DNA of 64,000 nt from positions 3,224,001 to 3,288,000 of the forward strand of contig CM057058.1 of assembly GCA_029945375.1 (NCBI GenBank), written 5' to 3'. Positions 10,339 to 22,570 of this stretch are shown here, in pieces. Position 1 is the stretch's first letter, and each line of letters opens with the position of its first letter. The notes below the pieces were generated by a model, which was given only the letters and a program-made list of their open reading frames with translations, had not been told where the DNA came from and did no database searches. Both the position numbers and the translations under genes were made by a program. This DNA is from Agaricus subrufescens. Its lineage: Eukaryota > Basidiomycota > Agaricomycetes > Agaricales > Agaricaceae.

Positions 10339-13300
10339 TTAATAGTAACCACCTCGTCCGCGACTCCTGCCCTGGCTATTGGGGGGAGATCCCCTTCCAT
10401 AGCCAGAGTTGCTATTGCTGTAACCACCGGATTGATTACCGCCATAACCTCCATAGCTGCCATAGCCACCATAACCGCTATTACCGCCGCCACCTCCACC
10501 TTGTCCACCATAACCTCCCTGGCCATTACCATATCCACCGCCGCTATTGCCGTTGTACCCTCCATATCCATAATCACCTCCATAAGGATCATTACGTGCA
10601 TATGAGTTGTAGTTTGACGACGGCGGACCACCTCTCGAATTCGTGGGACCATTACCATACCCGTCATACGACGGTGGGCGAGAATTGCTACCTCCAGGAT
10701 ATCCTCCATAACCACCGTAATCAGAGGAAGGAGGAAACGGTCTAGCTGGTGGAAAATTCGATGACTGATAAGAATTACCACCCCGACTCCCAGATCCTCC
10801 TCCTCTATTCGACGATCCACCGCGGCCATTCGAATTATAGTTATTTGATCTCCCGTGGAATGGATCATTACGATTTCCTCGTCCATTGCGTTCATTGTGG
10901 AAACCCCCGCGCCCTCTTCCACGTCCACCACTTCTTGTATTCTCGAGATCGAGGGCTTGCAAGATGCGAGGGGGAGGCCTGGCACCAGGAAGTAGTACCG
11001 AACGATGAGGCGTGAGTTGTTTGGGGAAGAAATATAAAACTGAAAGTGATCTATCGTTTTTGATATCTGGGTAGCCTTCTAAATTAAGTGGGGTAAAATA
11101 TGTAGAGCCAGGAACACAATCCGGGTTTGGAAGAACGGAACCATTCAGAGCTTTGCTTTCTCTGGGATCAAGAGGTACCGGCTATGAAAAAAAAAACACA
11201 TCAGGAGTCTGCTTGAGTGGTTGTAAAGGATAAAGCTTACTTCACTCTTCTTCTTTTTGCCATACAGCGATTCATAGAACGGATATACAGGATGTGATTC
11301 CCCGCTGAACATAGTATTTTCACCCCATTTGTTACGTTGCTTTTCTTCTTCACTAAGGTTCGGATATTCAATCGCCATCGCATCGAGAAGGCGTTTTTGA
11401 TCGATAAATGGTAACAGAGCAACACCCTGCCACGCCATACGTTTGCCATTCATATCAATCTGGAAAGTAGTCGGGTAGAAATCGATGATTGGAGAATCTT
11501 CCTCCGTCATAAATCGGTGAAACACTTCTGGTATATGTTTACGACTAAAGAAGAAAGTCAGACAATATCACCCCAGTTACATCCAGTGAGAAGGGTACCT
11601 AGCAGCTGGGAAGACACCCATTAGTTGTTCAAATGGCTTGAATGGTTGTCCAAGCTCAAATTGGATCGTCATTTCTTCTATGTTTTGGAAATCGGAAGCG
11701 AAAGGAGCAAAGTGGTATGGATAATACCACTGCCATGAGGGTGTCTAGGGGGAAAAAGCATAAGTCTATATAAAATAGTACTGACACGAGAGGCAACGTA
11801 CCCCCTGGTAATAATATTTCAATACCCAACACAAACCCTCAATGTAACTTTGTGTGATCCTAGAATATAAAGGAGTGAGCAGCGTAAGCAATGTGTAGGG
11901 AACTTGCTCACTGTTTCTTGAATTCAGTGTCATTGCCCTCAACACCGAACTTCTGCTTGTAATACCTCTCCCTGTAACCTGGCTCCCATAGCCTTGATTC
12001 GATACATGAATAATATGTCACAAAATAGAAAGGCGAATGTTGAGCTCACTTAACAGTATCTTCTTGAGTGACCGTCCCATCGGGATTGACCTTCAAAGCC
12101 AGAGGATCGGTATCAGCCGGAGCGTCATCATCATCATTCTCCTCGACAGTGACAACATCCTCTTCTTTATCTGTCGCCCCAGGTCCTTCCTCAAACTTTC
12201 GTTTCTGACCACTCGCAGGATCATCTCCACCGTCAGGTCGTCGTACACGGCCAAACTCATCTACCTCCATTTCATCTGAAGCAGTAGTCGCACTGCGCTC
12301 AGCGACGGGTAAATTAACAGCCGTCATTTCAGTAGCCGTAGTTATAGGTTTCGGTGGAAGCTGTGCCGCAATTTGAGTTGCAGCAGAGATGGTAGCAGCA
12401 GCAGGTTTAGGTGGAAGTGAAGAAACACCAGACTTCACTGGTTGAAGACCTGCGAGCTCCGCTTTGAGCATCTCCGCAGCACTCATATTAGCCATACGAA
12501 TGGCGCGAATATTGGCGACAACATCACGATTGGATCCCGCTAAAGCCTGAGCGGCTACAGGTTTCATCTGTATGGACTCAGGAGTAGCGGCAGCTCCTAG
12601 ACCGATTGAATCAGCCGTAGCAGCAAAATCATATGTAGGTCGAGGTGGCAATGAAGGGTGCACAGGGGTGGGACCAGATGTGAGCCCAAGGGCTGGTGAT
12701 GGAGCGATAGTACCGTTTCTGATTTGTTGTTCCACTTTCCGACGCTTGGCGTTTTGATCCTGACGCTCTTCAGCTACAAAAGCAAACAAACCAAGAGTTA
12801 ATAAAGTGGTTCATTTCAGACAGATTACAATTGATGAGCCGAATATATTCGGGATGGGGGATAGAGATATATTTGTCAAACAGACCTTCACGTCGTCGAC
12901 GGAAAATGTCGTCTTCTCGTTTAGCTAGACCCTCAAGAATGACTTGCGCTCGAGCAAGGTTCATGTCTCCATGATTTGTCAAGTAACCACCCATTCGTGG
13001 AAGTTCTTGTTTCCATATTTTCAGGAGTGTATCAATAGCGCCTTCACGAATCTCAAGGGAGGGAAGGTGGGGAAGGAAATCATTGCCGACAAAGAAAATA
13101 AGCAGAACCCAATCATCAATGGCTTGTTCCAGATTGAACGGAACGGAACATGGAAAATCGAGCTCGACTTCAAGATACTCGCGCAAGATAGCGACATCGA
13201 GGAAGATAAATGGTTTTTTGTCGGACGGGATCTTTTTCTCTATTTCTGCTTTAGTGCCTGTACACTGAGCCGCATAGTGTCCCTCTTGACCACAGGTACG

Positions 13301-14508
13301 ACATGCAGTAGGCTTGGTGTCATTAGCAAAGACGTCCTCACGCAACACCCTAAAATTGGGTTCATGTGTAGCCAAAGCAAGCATAATCAAATCCGCATCC
13401 TGGACAGAGTCAGTCAAGATGGATATTGTCTTTGAACGTGCAAAACATACCAGTCCATAAATTACATGCCGGGTATTAGGATCATGACCAGGATTCGACC
13501 TTTGTCTCCGTATGAAATCCATAATTTTGTGTTCACCTTCGCCTGGCACTCCAGCGTCGGATATGAGAACTTGAATCTGCATTCTTGTGAGGAGCTGAGA
13601 TAACACAGTCAATCAACACTTACATTCTTCCAAGCAGGGTCCGAGTTCATTTTCTGCACGACCCAATATCGAAGAGAGGTTGCAAGAAGGTCCATGAATG
13701 GCGTTCCAGGGGTGATAGCATTCGAATCCCAAGCTTGCTTATGCTCTCCTTCGGTAATTTCTTTCCCCATGGCTACGTGACAATGTTAAGAATGCACGCC
13801 AATCAAGTAGTGAAAACAGACCTTTCCATAACCTTTCTGACTCTATGCGCGCCTCTTCTTTCTCTTTGGCCTCTTGTGATGCACGGAAACGACGTGAGCG
13901 TTGCTGATTCATTTTGGCACGTGGCGCTACCCCATCTGAAAAAGATATTAGAGTTGTCGGAGCTGGCCAAAGATTGAAGGGACCAACCAATTGCCATAAA
14001 CAAAAGTTTGCGGGGACGAATCATGTTAACAACACGATCCGTATACTTGAAAATCTCCACCATCATCTCTTCCTCTGTCTCTGGGGCGGGCTGCGCACAA
14101 TGATTAGTAGCCGCTAACCCAAGTACGGTCAAAACTCACTTTCCCATCCGGATGAGTACAGGGGTGAACCTATACCCAGCTTTTAAAATTTATGGTATAG
14201 AAAGGGTGTGAAGTGCTTACAATGCCATTCATGTCAAGATACAGATTGTCAAACTCCACTCCATTGGGGTTTGGCGATAGCATATTGACGGGAACTGTCA
14301 CTTCATCCCCGTTGTCATCTTTGAGCGTGCTCTCCTGCTCCTCTTCCACGGGGAAGACTAGAATTTCATTAGTTACCAAGAAACTGTTCTTCAGCGTTCA
14401 AGACGCACTGATTTTGGGGTATTTCTTGCTGAGCCATCGAAACAATGCAGGCACACCCTGTATACGGGCTTAATCAATGTATGAGATATAGCTAAGCAAA
14501 CGCACCAT
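10339..14508 (-). CDS. RAT1: 5'-3' exoribonuclease Rat1/Xrn2 (nuclear), 15 exons
   Basis: Rat1/Xrn2 degrades 5'-monophosphate RNA in the nucleus: torpedo termination of RNA polymerase II, and rRNA and snoRNA 5' trimming. Exons on the minus strand: 14508-14506, 14457-14409, 14357-14221, 14169-14140, 14090-13988, 13935-13822, 13772-13624, 13576-13451, 13399-12886, 12773-12050, 11992-11912, 11859-11802, 11744-11599, 11544-11241, 11181-10339; total 3381 nt, 1126 aa. The N-terminus [15 protein letters not shown], the metal-binding [32 protein letters not shown] and [14 protein letters not shown] are all present. A CCHC zinc knuckle ([14 protein letters not shown], ~270-283) separates Rat1 from cytoplasmic Xrn1. 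Tower and winged-helix regions follow ([31 protein letters not shown]). The last ~200 residues are RGG and GGYGG repeats, a likely RNA-binding disordered tail. Exon 1 carries only the ATG. The gene is divergent from eIF2B delta across 184 bp. Confidence 0.95.
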
Positions 14509-14692
14509 ATTTGAAGCAGTAAACCGGTGTGCAGAAGGGGACTGCAGACACGTCGGGAGAGGCTACGAGGAAGGCCGGGCAGAGAAAGTTTGTGGCCTGA
14601 ATCAATGACAAACACAGGCTAAGCCGAGAGTCACGTGGAGCACTATCCTTCCCTGACTCACTTTGCAGCCCGATTCGATAACAGTCCCAAAG
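14509..14692. promoter_or_regulatory. Short divergent promoter shared by RAT1 and the eIF2B delta gene
   Basis: Only 184 bp separate the RAT1 ATG (minus) and the eIF2B delta ATG (plus), so both 5' UTRs and core promoters must lie here or overlap the genes. I see no clear TATA box. That the two genes are co-regulated is inference from the layout. Confidence 0.5.
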
Positions 14693-16287
14693 ATGCCTGT
14701 ACCTGCGCTCGCCGATTCTTCATCAATGGCGGCTCCCGCCGACGAACCACCCCAAAAGGCCCAGGGCCAACCCTCGCAAAAGACTATGACCAAGGCCGAG
14801 CGACGAGAACTCCAGGAGAAACAACGTGCAGCGAAAGCGGCTCTTAAGGCTCAAGGTGGTACGGCGCAGCCGAAAGCCCCCAAATCAGCCACCGCACCTC
14901 AGAAGAAGGCCCAGCCGGGGGAGACATCAAAACATGGTTCAATGGCTGCAAAAGACATCGCGATTCTGATGGACAGTGCTACAGGCGGCCAATCTGTCTC
15001 CCGAAGTCTACGGATATTTAAGCATTTCGGGCTACCAAAACCAGTTAGCCATGTCAAAGGCGACATTCATCCTGCGATTGTTAGGCTTGGCCTACTTTTC
15101 TCAGAATTCAAGATCTGTGGGGCAAATGCCAGATGTATCGCTACTCTCAGTGCCTTCAAAACTGTTTGTCTTCATACGTTACATGTCCACCTTCGCGGCT
15201 GGTGAATGCGCTTATACAGGTTATACAAAATTATACTACACCGCCAAATCATACTCTTTCGCGCCATCTCATGACACATCTCTCACCACAAATTACGCAT
15301 CTCGTCAATGCTCGTCCTATGTCAGTCTCGATGGGCAATGCAATCAGGCAGTTAAAACTTGAGATCAGCAGCTCTGATATTGATATGGTTGAGCAGGATG
15401 TGGGCAGAATTTTGTGTTCTCTCGGGCAGTCGTCTGACATCCGTCTCTCATAGGCCAAAAATGCACTCTGTGACAAAATCGATAATTATATTCGGGACAG
15501 AATCGTATTCGCAGATGAAATCATTCAGGAACTTGCTGGAGACAAAATTAAAGATGGGGATGTAATTCTAACCTATGCTAGGTGAGTTCAGGCATTTGAG
15601 CACATTGAATTATCACAAATCCCCAGACACAGATCGTCTGTTGTAGAGAAAATACTTTTGAATGCTCAAGAAAATGGGAAAAAGTTTTCAGTTATCGTCA
15701 TCGACTCACCGCCACTTCTTGAAGGTCAGTCTTTGATTGGTTTGCTTATCGCCTATTTAATCATTTCGTAGGAAAAGCACTTCTTACCAAACTTACTAGT
15801 CGACCCAATCCCATACCTTGCACCTATGCTCTCCTCCCCGCCCTTCCATCATTAATTACCGAAGTCACGACCGTCCTATTTGGTGCCCACGCGCTCTTTT
15901 CCAATGGTGCCGTTTACTCGCGGGCCGGAAGTGCACTCGTCGCCATGATGGCTAAAGGCCATGGTGTACCCGTTATGGTCTGTTGCGAGACGTACAAATT
16001 TAGCGAGGGTGTGATGGTGGACGGCTTTGGCAAAAATGAGCTCGGTACGTTCCCTGAATTATTCAGTAGAAAATTTCTTTATTGACGAGTTTGAAGCACC
16101 TGCGAAAGTCATAAAGTCAACCGGACACCCTGAAGCAATTTCGCCTAGCCAGAGTCTAGAGATCCTTAATCCTCTGTATGATCTTACACCCGCTACCTTT
16201 ATCACCGCCGTCGTCACCGAAGTCGGATTAATTCCACCCAGTAGCATAGGTTCTATTCCCCTGGCGCTTGGGAAAACTACATTATGA
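14693..16287 (+). CDS. GCD2: Translation initiation factor eIF2B subunit delta (Gcd2)
   Basis: eIF2B delta is a regulatory subunit of the decameric GDP/GTP exchange factor for eIF2 and senses phosphorylated eIF2 alpha. Exons: 14693-15163, 15220-15387, 15454-15581, 15627-15724, 15772-16044, 16097-16287; total 1329 nt, 442 aa. The N-terminal ~100 residues are Lys/Ala/Gln-rich (KAERRELQEKQRAAKAALK), as usual for this subunit. The conserved Rossmann-like C-terminal part follows: HPAIVRLGLLFSEFKICGAN, MGNAIRQLKLEIS, DGDVILTYARSSVVEKIL, FSVIVIDSPPLLEGK, TTVLFGAHALFSNGAVYSRA, GVPVMVCCETYKFS and NPLYDLTPATFITAVVTEVG. It is slightly shorter than yeast Gcd2 because the N-terminal tail is short. It is divergent from RAT1 and convergent with the Mtp18-like gene (121 bp apart). 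Confidence 0.93.
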
Positions 16288-16408
16288 ATGGGTTTCAATT
16301 ACATTGTAATCTAGATTTTTGCACGGTGTTTGTAGCATTATAGCGAATCAAGGATGCTAACTTTAGGTATGTGACCCCCCACCTGTGAGTCATTATTACT
16401 GGTTATTA

Positions 16409-17170
16409 CTAGTCGCGTTTGGCATGAGGCTGTGAGGCCTGGTTGCGTTCTATCATTTTTTCCTTTATCCATCCAAAGGTACGCTCTGTGGCATGTTCGA
16501 TGGGTTCGTCGAATAGGAATGGAAGCAAAGGGACGGCTGCCAGTCCAGTCACGGTCGGACCCCAAGCCTTGACTTTAAGGTTGGTGGCTTTGACAAAGAT
16601 GCGCTTCGATTGGGAGACCACAGTATGAATGGTCAGCGCCGGCAGCGCCCTGGCGGTGATTATCAATAGCGTGCCGGGCAATGACGTGAAAGAGGCTCAC
16701 ATCGAGGCAATGGACTGGAAGGTTGCGCGCTCGACCGCGGTGAAGGCCAGCCGAGTTGGTTCCGAGAAGTTGGCAGCTTCGATGGGACTCGGGCCTTGTC
16801 GATGGGCCTTGTATGTTTCGTATCCAACGTCCCTTGTACGTCGAGTAAGCAGTCAGGAAAGGAGCCAGTTGACCGCGCAAGTTCTTACCCGGACAGATAG
16901 AGCCACGAGATGCCATAGCCGGCGGTGACGATCCAAGGGGGGACTACGGGGCGAAACGCCTCCCCTATGTCGCTGGTCTGTAATTAATTGTGAGTGTGAA
17001 GGGATCGAGGGCCGTGGGTGTGAATGGCCTACATAGGCGATGTAACGCGTGCCGACGCGGAGTGCAGTTCTGATGCGAGCACCATAGGCGGCGTAGCGGG
17101 CATTCGAGTCGGTGGTGCTGACATCATTGTCTGCGAGATGGTCCACGTGGGCCTTGGGGGACTTCGACAT
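16409..17170 (-). CDS. Mtp18/MTFP1-like mitochondrial inner-membrane fission protein
   Basis: MTFP1/MTP18 is an integral inner-membrane protein that promotes mitochondrial division. Exons on the minus strand: 17170-17033, 16977-16889, 16832-16701, 16649-16409; total 600 nt, 199 aa, as expected. Family blocks are clear: RYIAYTSDIGEAFRPVVPPW (joined over intron 1), the hydrophobic IVTAGYGISWLYLSG, GYETYKAHRQGPSPIEAA, AVERATFQSIASMALPALTI, and LKVKAWGPTVTGLAAVPLLP with FDEPIEHATERTFGW. Three hydrophobic stretches fit the family topology. No obvious cleavable presequence is seen, as in relatives. Its ATG lies 23 bp from an in-frame upstream ATG of the divergent forkhead gene, so their 5' UTRs may overlap. 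Confidence 0.88.
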
Positions 17171-17355
17171 TCTGTGGGCGCGTCGCCGAGGCAATGCCGA
17201 CGAAGAAGACAAAAGGGGCTTCCTCGGCCCGACAGGCCAAGTCATCGACGGCGTCACGTGCACCACCCAACTCAGCACTCCACCATCGACTACAACGCCA
17301 TCCTCGCCCTCGACGCACTTTCTGTCGACCTCGACCACCACCGGCACCCGCTAGC

Positions 17356-19516
17356 ATGGATACTCGTTCTCACAGCGCCTCTCCACGCCCAGATGGCTCT
17401 CTCCCCCGCGAACCCTCTCCCCCGTCTCAGGACAAGATCTCGGCCTATTACTCTCTTGTCTTTCCTGGCTGGACGTTCTACATTCAGATGCTATCTATTA
17501 CTATTGGACGGCGTTGTGCCCCTGCTTCGAATGCACCCACCTCGTCTACTGCAGAACACGTCGCGGTCGATGTCGATCTGGGAAACCTCAGGAGCGTATC
17601 GCGTTTGCACGCGAAAATAGAATACGACCAGGAGGAGGACCGGTTCGTCTTGGTCGTTATAGGCCGCAACGGAGCTTGGGTAGACGGCGTCTGGTGCGGG
17701 GCCGGTAGTCGGGCGACACTGGGGGAAAGGTATGCTTACCTTATGTCTTGGAAAACAGTCCATCTCAAGTCCTTCTGTTATATCCAGATCTCATATTCAG
17801 ATAGCGTCTCGGACGTTCACATTTGTTCTTCCCCCTCCCTCACCTCCTGAAGATACGCCTTCCCCGAGCTCTCAGTCATCAGTCAACCGCGCACGTTCGC
17901 CTTCCGTGGACATTACGTCCATATCTTCACCCTCTTCCCAGCCTTCCAATTCACCTCCTCCCCGCAAAGTGAAGCTTCCCCCGCCATCTCCACAGCCCCA
18001 GATCGATATTTTACAAGATCACGATGTTCCGGACCGACCACAATTGCCCAATTCGAATTCAATAGGCAAGGGGAAAGGCAAGGGCGCCATTTCCAAGAAA
18101 CGCAAGAAGGGAGATGTCGAGCCTCTGCCTCTAAAGCGCCCCGACGTTATGCCCCCCAAACCTCCTTTTACCTACGCCCAGTTAATCCACCGGGCCATCA
18201 AGGCTATCGACGGCAAGGCTACTTTACAAGAGATATGTAATTGGATTATAGCAAATCATGATTATTATAAATATGCAGACAGTGCTTGGATGGTGAGCAT
18301 CTCAATTGAATGACTATATATAATGTTGACCATTCCGCAGAGCTCTGTGCGCCATAATCTTTCCTCTAATCGTGCATTCATGAAAATGGAACGGTGTGGT
18401 GGAGATAGAGGGAAGGGTTTTTTCTGGTCTATCGACGGGAAGCACGCACAGAATCTTGAGGAGCAGGAAAGTAAAGCTTTACAGAATGCGTCTCAGACTG
18501 GCACCCAAGATGGTATGGGAAAACTCGGAAAGCGGAAGGATAAGACGACTATTTTGGAGCCACCGCTGAAACGGAGTATAAAGGGCGAACCAAAGGGTCC
18601 ATTACCCCCGCCACTTACCTCTACCCCTCTAATCCCGAAAGCGACTAGTAGTGTCAACACAAACACAATTCCAAATCCGAATGCTGCTACTGGTGTCTTT
18701 TCTTACAACGCCCAAGCCCATGCTTCTTCTTCTCAATCACAACGTTCGGCCTCACACTCAGCGACACCTACGAATCCTTATGCAGCACTCGCTCACGTCA
18801 ATTGGAATCCCCAGTCATCCACATCTACAACGGTCACAAAAGGTATGACCTCTATACCGGTCCAACTTCCATTAACGACTACACCGCCTAATTTATCGGC
18901 GACGTCCACGTCTACTGTCACACCTACTCCCACTTCGGTGAAACCAACGCTACCCCCTATCAACACGAACTCTGTACCTGACGTCGTCCTTCCTATTGTA
19001 CTCGAGCCCATTCCCCCGACTCACCCCGATCATGTTCCTGATCGCCCCAATAACTCGGCAAAAGTTGGCTACATGATTCTCCACGAACGAAAGTTGATAC
19101 TTGATCCGGATGTATTCTCCGGACTGACGCCAGAGATGCTCAAGGAGCTAGAGAAGATGGGTGCCATGGCCGCGGTGAAGGTGCTGACTGGACACATGGT
19201 CCGTGCACTGAAAGAACGGCGAGCGAAGAGTAAGATCAAGGATAAGAGCGCAAAGAAGGCCGCTAAAGCTGCCAAGAAAGCTGCTATTGCCGCTGCAGCC
19301 GCGACTCCAACTGTTGCGGACACAAATACCTCGCTCTCTCCTGGATCTGCGCCACAAATAACTACAAATGCTCTAGCGGACGACAGTACTGTCGTTGATC
19401 CTGGTTCACCTCTTATCATCATTGACGATTCTGAAGACGAAGGTCCGGCCTCGAAACGCAGGAAGCTAAACGATGGTGGGACAAGTACTACTGAACTCAC
19501 ACCAATAGCGGTGTGA
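17356..19516 (+). CDS. FHA + forkhead transcription factor (Fhl1-like)
   Basis: Exons: 17356-17729, 17788-18292, 18341-19516; total 2055 nt, 684 aa. An FHA domain spans ~30-135: SITIGRRC, the phosphothreonine-binding SRLHAKIEY block, GRNGAWVDG. A forkhead DNA-binding domain spans ~249-327: KPPFTYAQLIHRAIKAIDGK, LQEICNWIIANHDYYKYA, the recognition-helix block SSVRHNLSSNRAFMKMER, GKGFFWSIDGKH. This pairing is that of fungal Fhl1, which in yeast regulates ribosomal protein genes; Fhl1 orthology here is inference from architecture. A basic run (SKKRKKGD) before the forkhead is a likely nuclear signal. The rest is Ser/Pro/Thr-rich, with a Lys/Ala helix late in the protein. An earlier in-frame ATG at 17194 would add 54 Arg/Pro-rich residues but lies 23 bp from the divergent Mtp18-like start; I prefer 17356. 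Confidence 0.87.
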
Positions 19517-20455
19517 CTGAATATCAGTCACCTTCCTCTTCTGACCACCCCGATGAGTATATTGGTACCTAACCTTATTTTTTCTGTTATCCGGGTGGCC
19601 TTTGTCATTAATCTGTTTTCAAATACTCTACCTGTACTATTTGTAAATATGACTTCACAATTTTCGTTTTTTCTTTCTTTCTCAAAAATGGTTTTTGGAC
19701 TTCTCGCATTATTCTTTTTTTTGGGTTATTCATCTTCATCGCACGTTTCTTATGTCACTCACGATTCACATGTTTGTATGCTTACATTCTTCGTGTTTTT
19801 TTCCCCCTACTTCATGGATATGTTATGATCGCACGTTCTTCCTCGGGTAAAACATCTAGACAAGAAGAAATAAATCAGATACATGTATGGGTATCAAGGA
19901 ATTAGATTGTTCGGCATGCAACGTGGGGTAATTTAAAAGGGAGTTCAGTCGCTTGGGTTTGTAGATTACCGTGGATCCTTGTATTATATTCAATGACCTG
20001 AGGTGTCGCTCTGCCAAATATGACCTATCTCGCTTAAGGATTCTTACCATGTTTGCACAACTTGCACACGATATACGAGCCCTCTTGTTTATTTCTTTGA
20101 CCCTGACGATCCCAACAAACTGACGTGATTGCAAAGCCAAATTACCAAAATTCGACTTCGAGAAGGTTGGGGGGAATGACAGGTGATGCCTCACCCACAG
20201 GGACGAATTTGTTTTCCAATAATAAATCATTATCAGTATAACGGTGTTGGCGAACGTTGGTGGAGTTTGTGAGAGTCCGCAAGAGACTCTCATTGAAAAA
20301 AGTGTGCTTCTCGCGTCCGGTTCCTAACGTATCTCTGATCCATTTTTTTCCGACAAATGCACGACCCAACTGCGCATTTCCTCGAAAAAGTAAAGTGTGT
20401 GTCTGACTCTTGACACCCTAAGATAAGTAAATATTAACAGAAAAAAATACAACTT
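19517..20455. other. Convergent intergenic region, no gene seen
   Basis: These 940 bp lie between the stops of the forkhead gene (+) and the arginyl-tRNA synthetase gene (-). The left third is strongly T-rich, as expected of a 3' UTR and polyadenylation region. Short ORFs in it are hydrophobic only because of the T-runs. I see no domain, RNA gene or clear repeat. Confidence 0.6.
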
Positions 20456-22570
20456 TCACATCCTCTCTAAAGGTCTAATGCTTAATAAAACCATTCCCTG
20501 TTTCAATACAGCTCTGGCAGACTCAAATAACCACATCTTCGCCGTCGCCTTCTCTTTATCCGGTTCTCCTTTCACTATAACCACATCCCATGCACTTGAA
20601 ATAGCATGCGCAAGCCTGAATAAGAATGTCACGACTCCGCTCGGTTCGTGCGTTTTCAGTGCCGTTAGGACCACGTCAGGATACGATCCCAATAACATGA
20701 CTATTTCGCGTGCTTGGCCATATTGTGACAAGATATCGGTTTGAATTTCGGTTGGAGGCGGGAGCGGAAGAAGTTCGGGGTTTTTGCGACCTATGGAGGC
20801 TAAACGGACATGGGCGTATTGAAGGTATGGTCCCGTGTCGCCCTCGAAGGAAAGCATGCGGTCCCAGTTGAACGTGTAGTTGTTGATCCTAGGAGTAGAT
20901 ATTAGCCAGTTATCAAAATGTTCTCCACGTGAGGAACACACCGCTTCGCAGCCATGTCCTGGATCTTGATGCCTGTAATTCCTATTTCTCGACTGGTCAT
21001 CTCAGGATCCTCCACGGCATTATATTTTTCCTCGTTCTTCTGCATTACTTCGTGCATAGACCTCGTCGCTTCCTGAATAATTTGCTCTAAAAATACGACC
21101 GTGCCCTTCCTCGTGCTCATTCCCTGTACGAGACCATAGTTGATATGCACCAAATCTTTCGCCCATGGGTATCCCATCAACTCGAGAATCTTGAAAAACT
21201 GCGCAAGATGAAGATCTTGCTGGGACGAGACAACCCAAATCATTTTATCCGGCTTATACTTTTCCACCCGTTCGATCGTACCACCAATGTCACGGGTAAG
21301 GTATATCGAAGTTCCATCTACACATTTGAATACCAATTTGACCTTTTTTCAGAAACGAAAGATACCCACCGCGTTTCCGAACCACAGCTTTCCCCAGACC
21401 ATGTTTCTCGAGATCGATTATTTTGGCACCATTGCTCTCCTCAATCAAGCCTAGCTCTTCCAACCTGGTCACAGCCTTTTCCATACCTTCCTGTGAAACC
21501 TCACTCTCTCCAGTATAAACATCGAAATGCACATTCAACCTGTCGTATTCGCCGGTATATTTCTCGATACTGAGTCGCCTCCATAGACGCCAGTCTTCTA
21601 ATGCTTCAGGTTCGAAATTTTCCATACGACGGAACCATGCTGCAGCATCAACTTTTACTTGAGGATCGTCCTCAGCGTCCTTGTTGATTTTGACGTAGAT
21701 GTCGAACAAGTGTTTGATGGTATCCTTCTCGAGGAGTTCTCTGTCGCCGTATTTCTTGAACCCGACAGCAATTAGACCAAACTAGGCAACCTGTTATTGA
21801 AAGTGTCTTTAACCAACCGAATGGATGCACACACCTGAGTTCCCCAATCTCCGAGGTAGTTCATACTAGTGACGTTCCATCCACACGCCTTGTATAAATT
21901 TTCCAAGAAGGCACCTATAATCGTACTTCGCAAATGTCCAACATGGAATGACTTGGCGATGTTAGGCGATGAATACTCCAACAAGAGCTTTTTTCCTTGT
22001 CCTGTTTCGTTTGTTCCATATTTTTCACCTAGTTCATGTACTTGAGTGAGGATATCGCGGGTGACGTTATTTGTGTTGAGCATGAAGTGCATGAAAGCTT
22101 TATCGTGTTGGATAGATGCAACATATTCGTTCGGTTGGAACTGAAAATCGTGAAAAAAAAAGTGAATAGTGATTATACAACTTGCAAGATGAACGTACCT
22201 TTTGAATAACTTTGTTGGCTAGTTCGTCAACTTTGCCAGGAAGTCTAAACCTGGGCAGGGCTACAGTGAAATCGACTCCTTTTTTTCCATACTGCACAGC
22301 CGGGTATACTTGCTCAACAGTCAAACCCAAAGCATCGGCGACAATTTGAGCAATGGCTATGCGGTACGAATCCAGTACACATCTGCTAGGATCTGTACCG
22401 GGCACCGTCGGTAACGGTGCCCTTGCTTGAGGTTCTAGCGACATAGAGAATAGGCGTAGGTGTAGAAAAGGCCTGTGTGTTGTATTACTGTGAGGGAGAC
22501 GGGGAAAAGGTAGCTGTCGAGGACGGAGGAGATATGGAAGTGATCGTTTGAGGAGAAGATAGGCGGCCAT
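20456..22570 (-). CDS. Arginyl-tRNA synthetase, probably dual cytosolic/mitochondrial
   Basis: A class I synthetase that charges tRNA-Arg. Exons on the minus strand: 22570-22199, 22140-21835, 21781-21370, 21317-20942, 20888-20456; total 1899 nt, 632 aa from the first ATG. Features in order: N-terminal additional domain ([17 protein letters not shown]), the class I signature [20 protein letters not shown] (HIGH region ~189-194), [21 protein letters not shown], the [14 protein letters not shown] loop that replaces KMSKS, and the anticodon-binding domain starting near [20 protein letters not shown]. The first 42 residues have many Arg, His and Pro and no acidic residue, like a mitochondrial presequence. 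A second ATG (MSLEPQ) follows directly, at the expected cytosolic start. Two start codons on one gene would serve both compartments; this is inference. It lies downstream of the kinase gene in the same orientation (229 bp apart). Confidence 0.93.

Noticed and set aside
10339..16287. The idea that RAT1, eIF2B delta and other RNA-related genes in the window form a functional cluster
   Set aside because: These are dispersed housekeeping genes in mixed orientations; adjacency of conserved genes alone is not evidence of a shared pathway.
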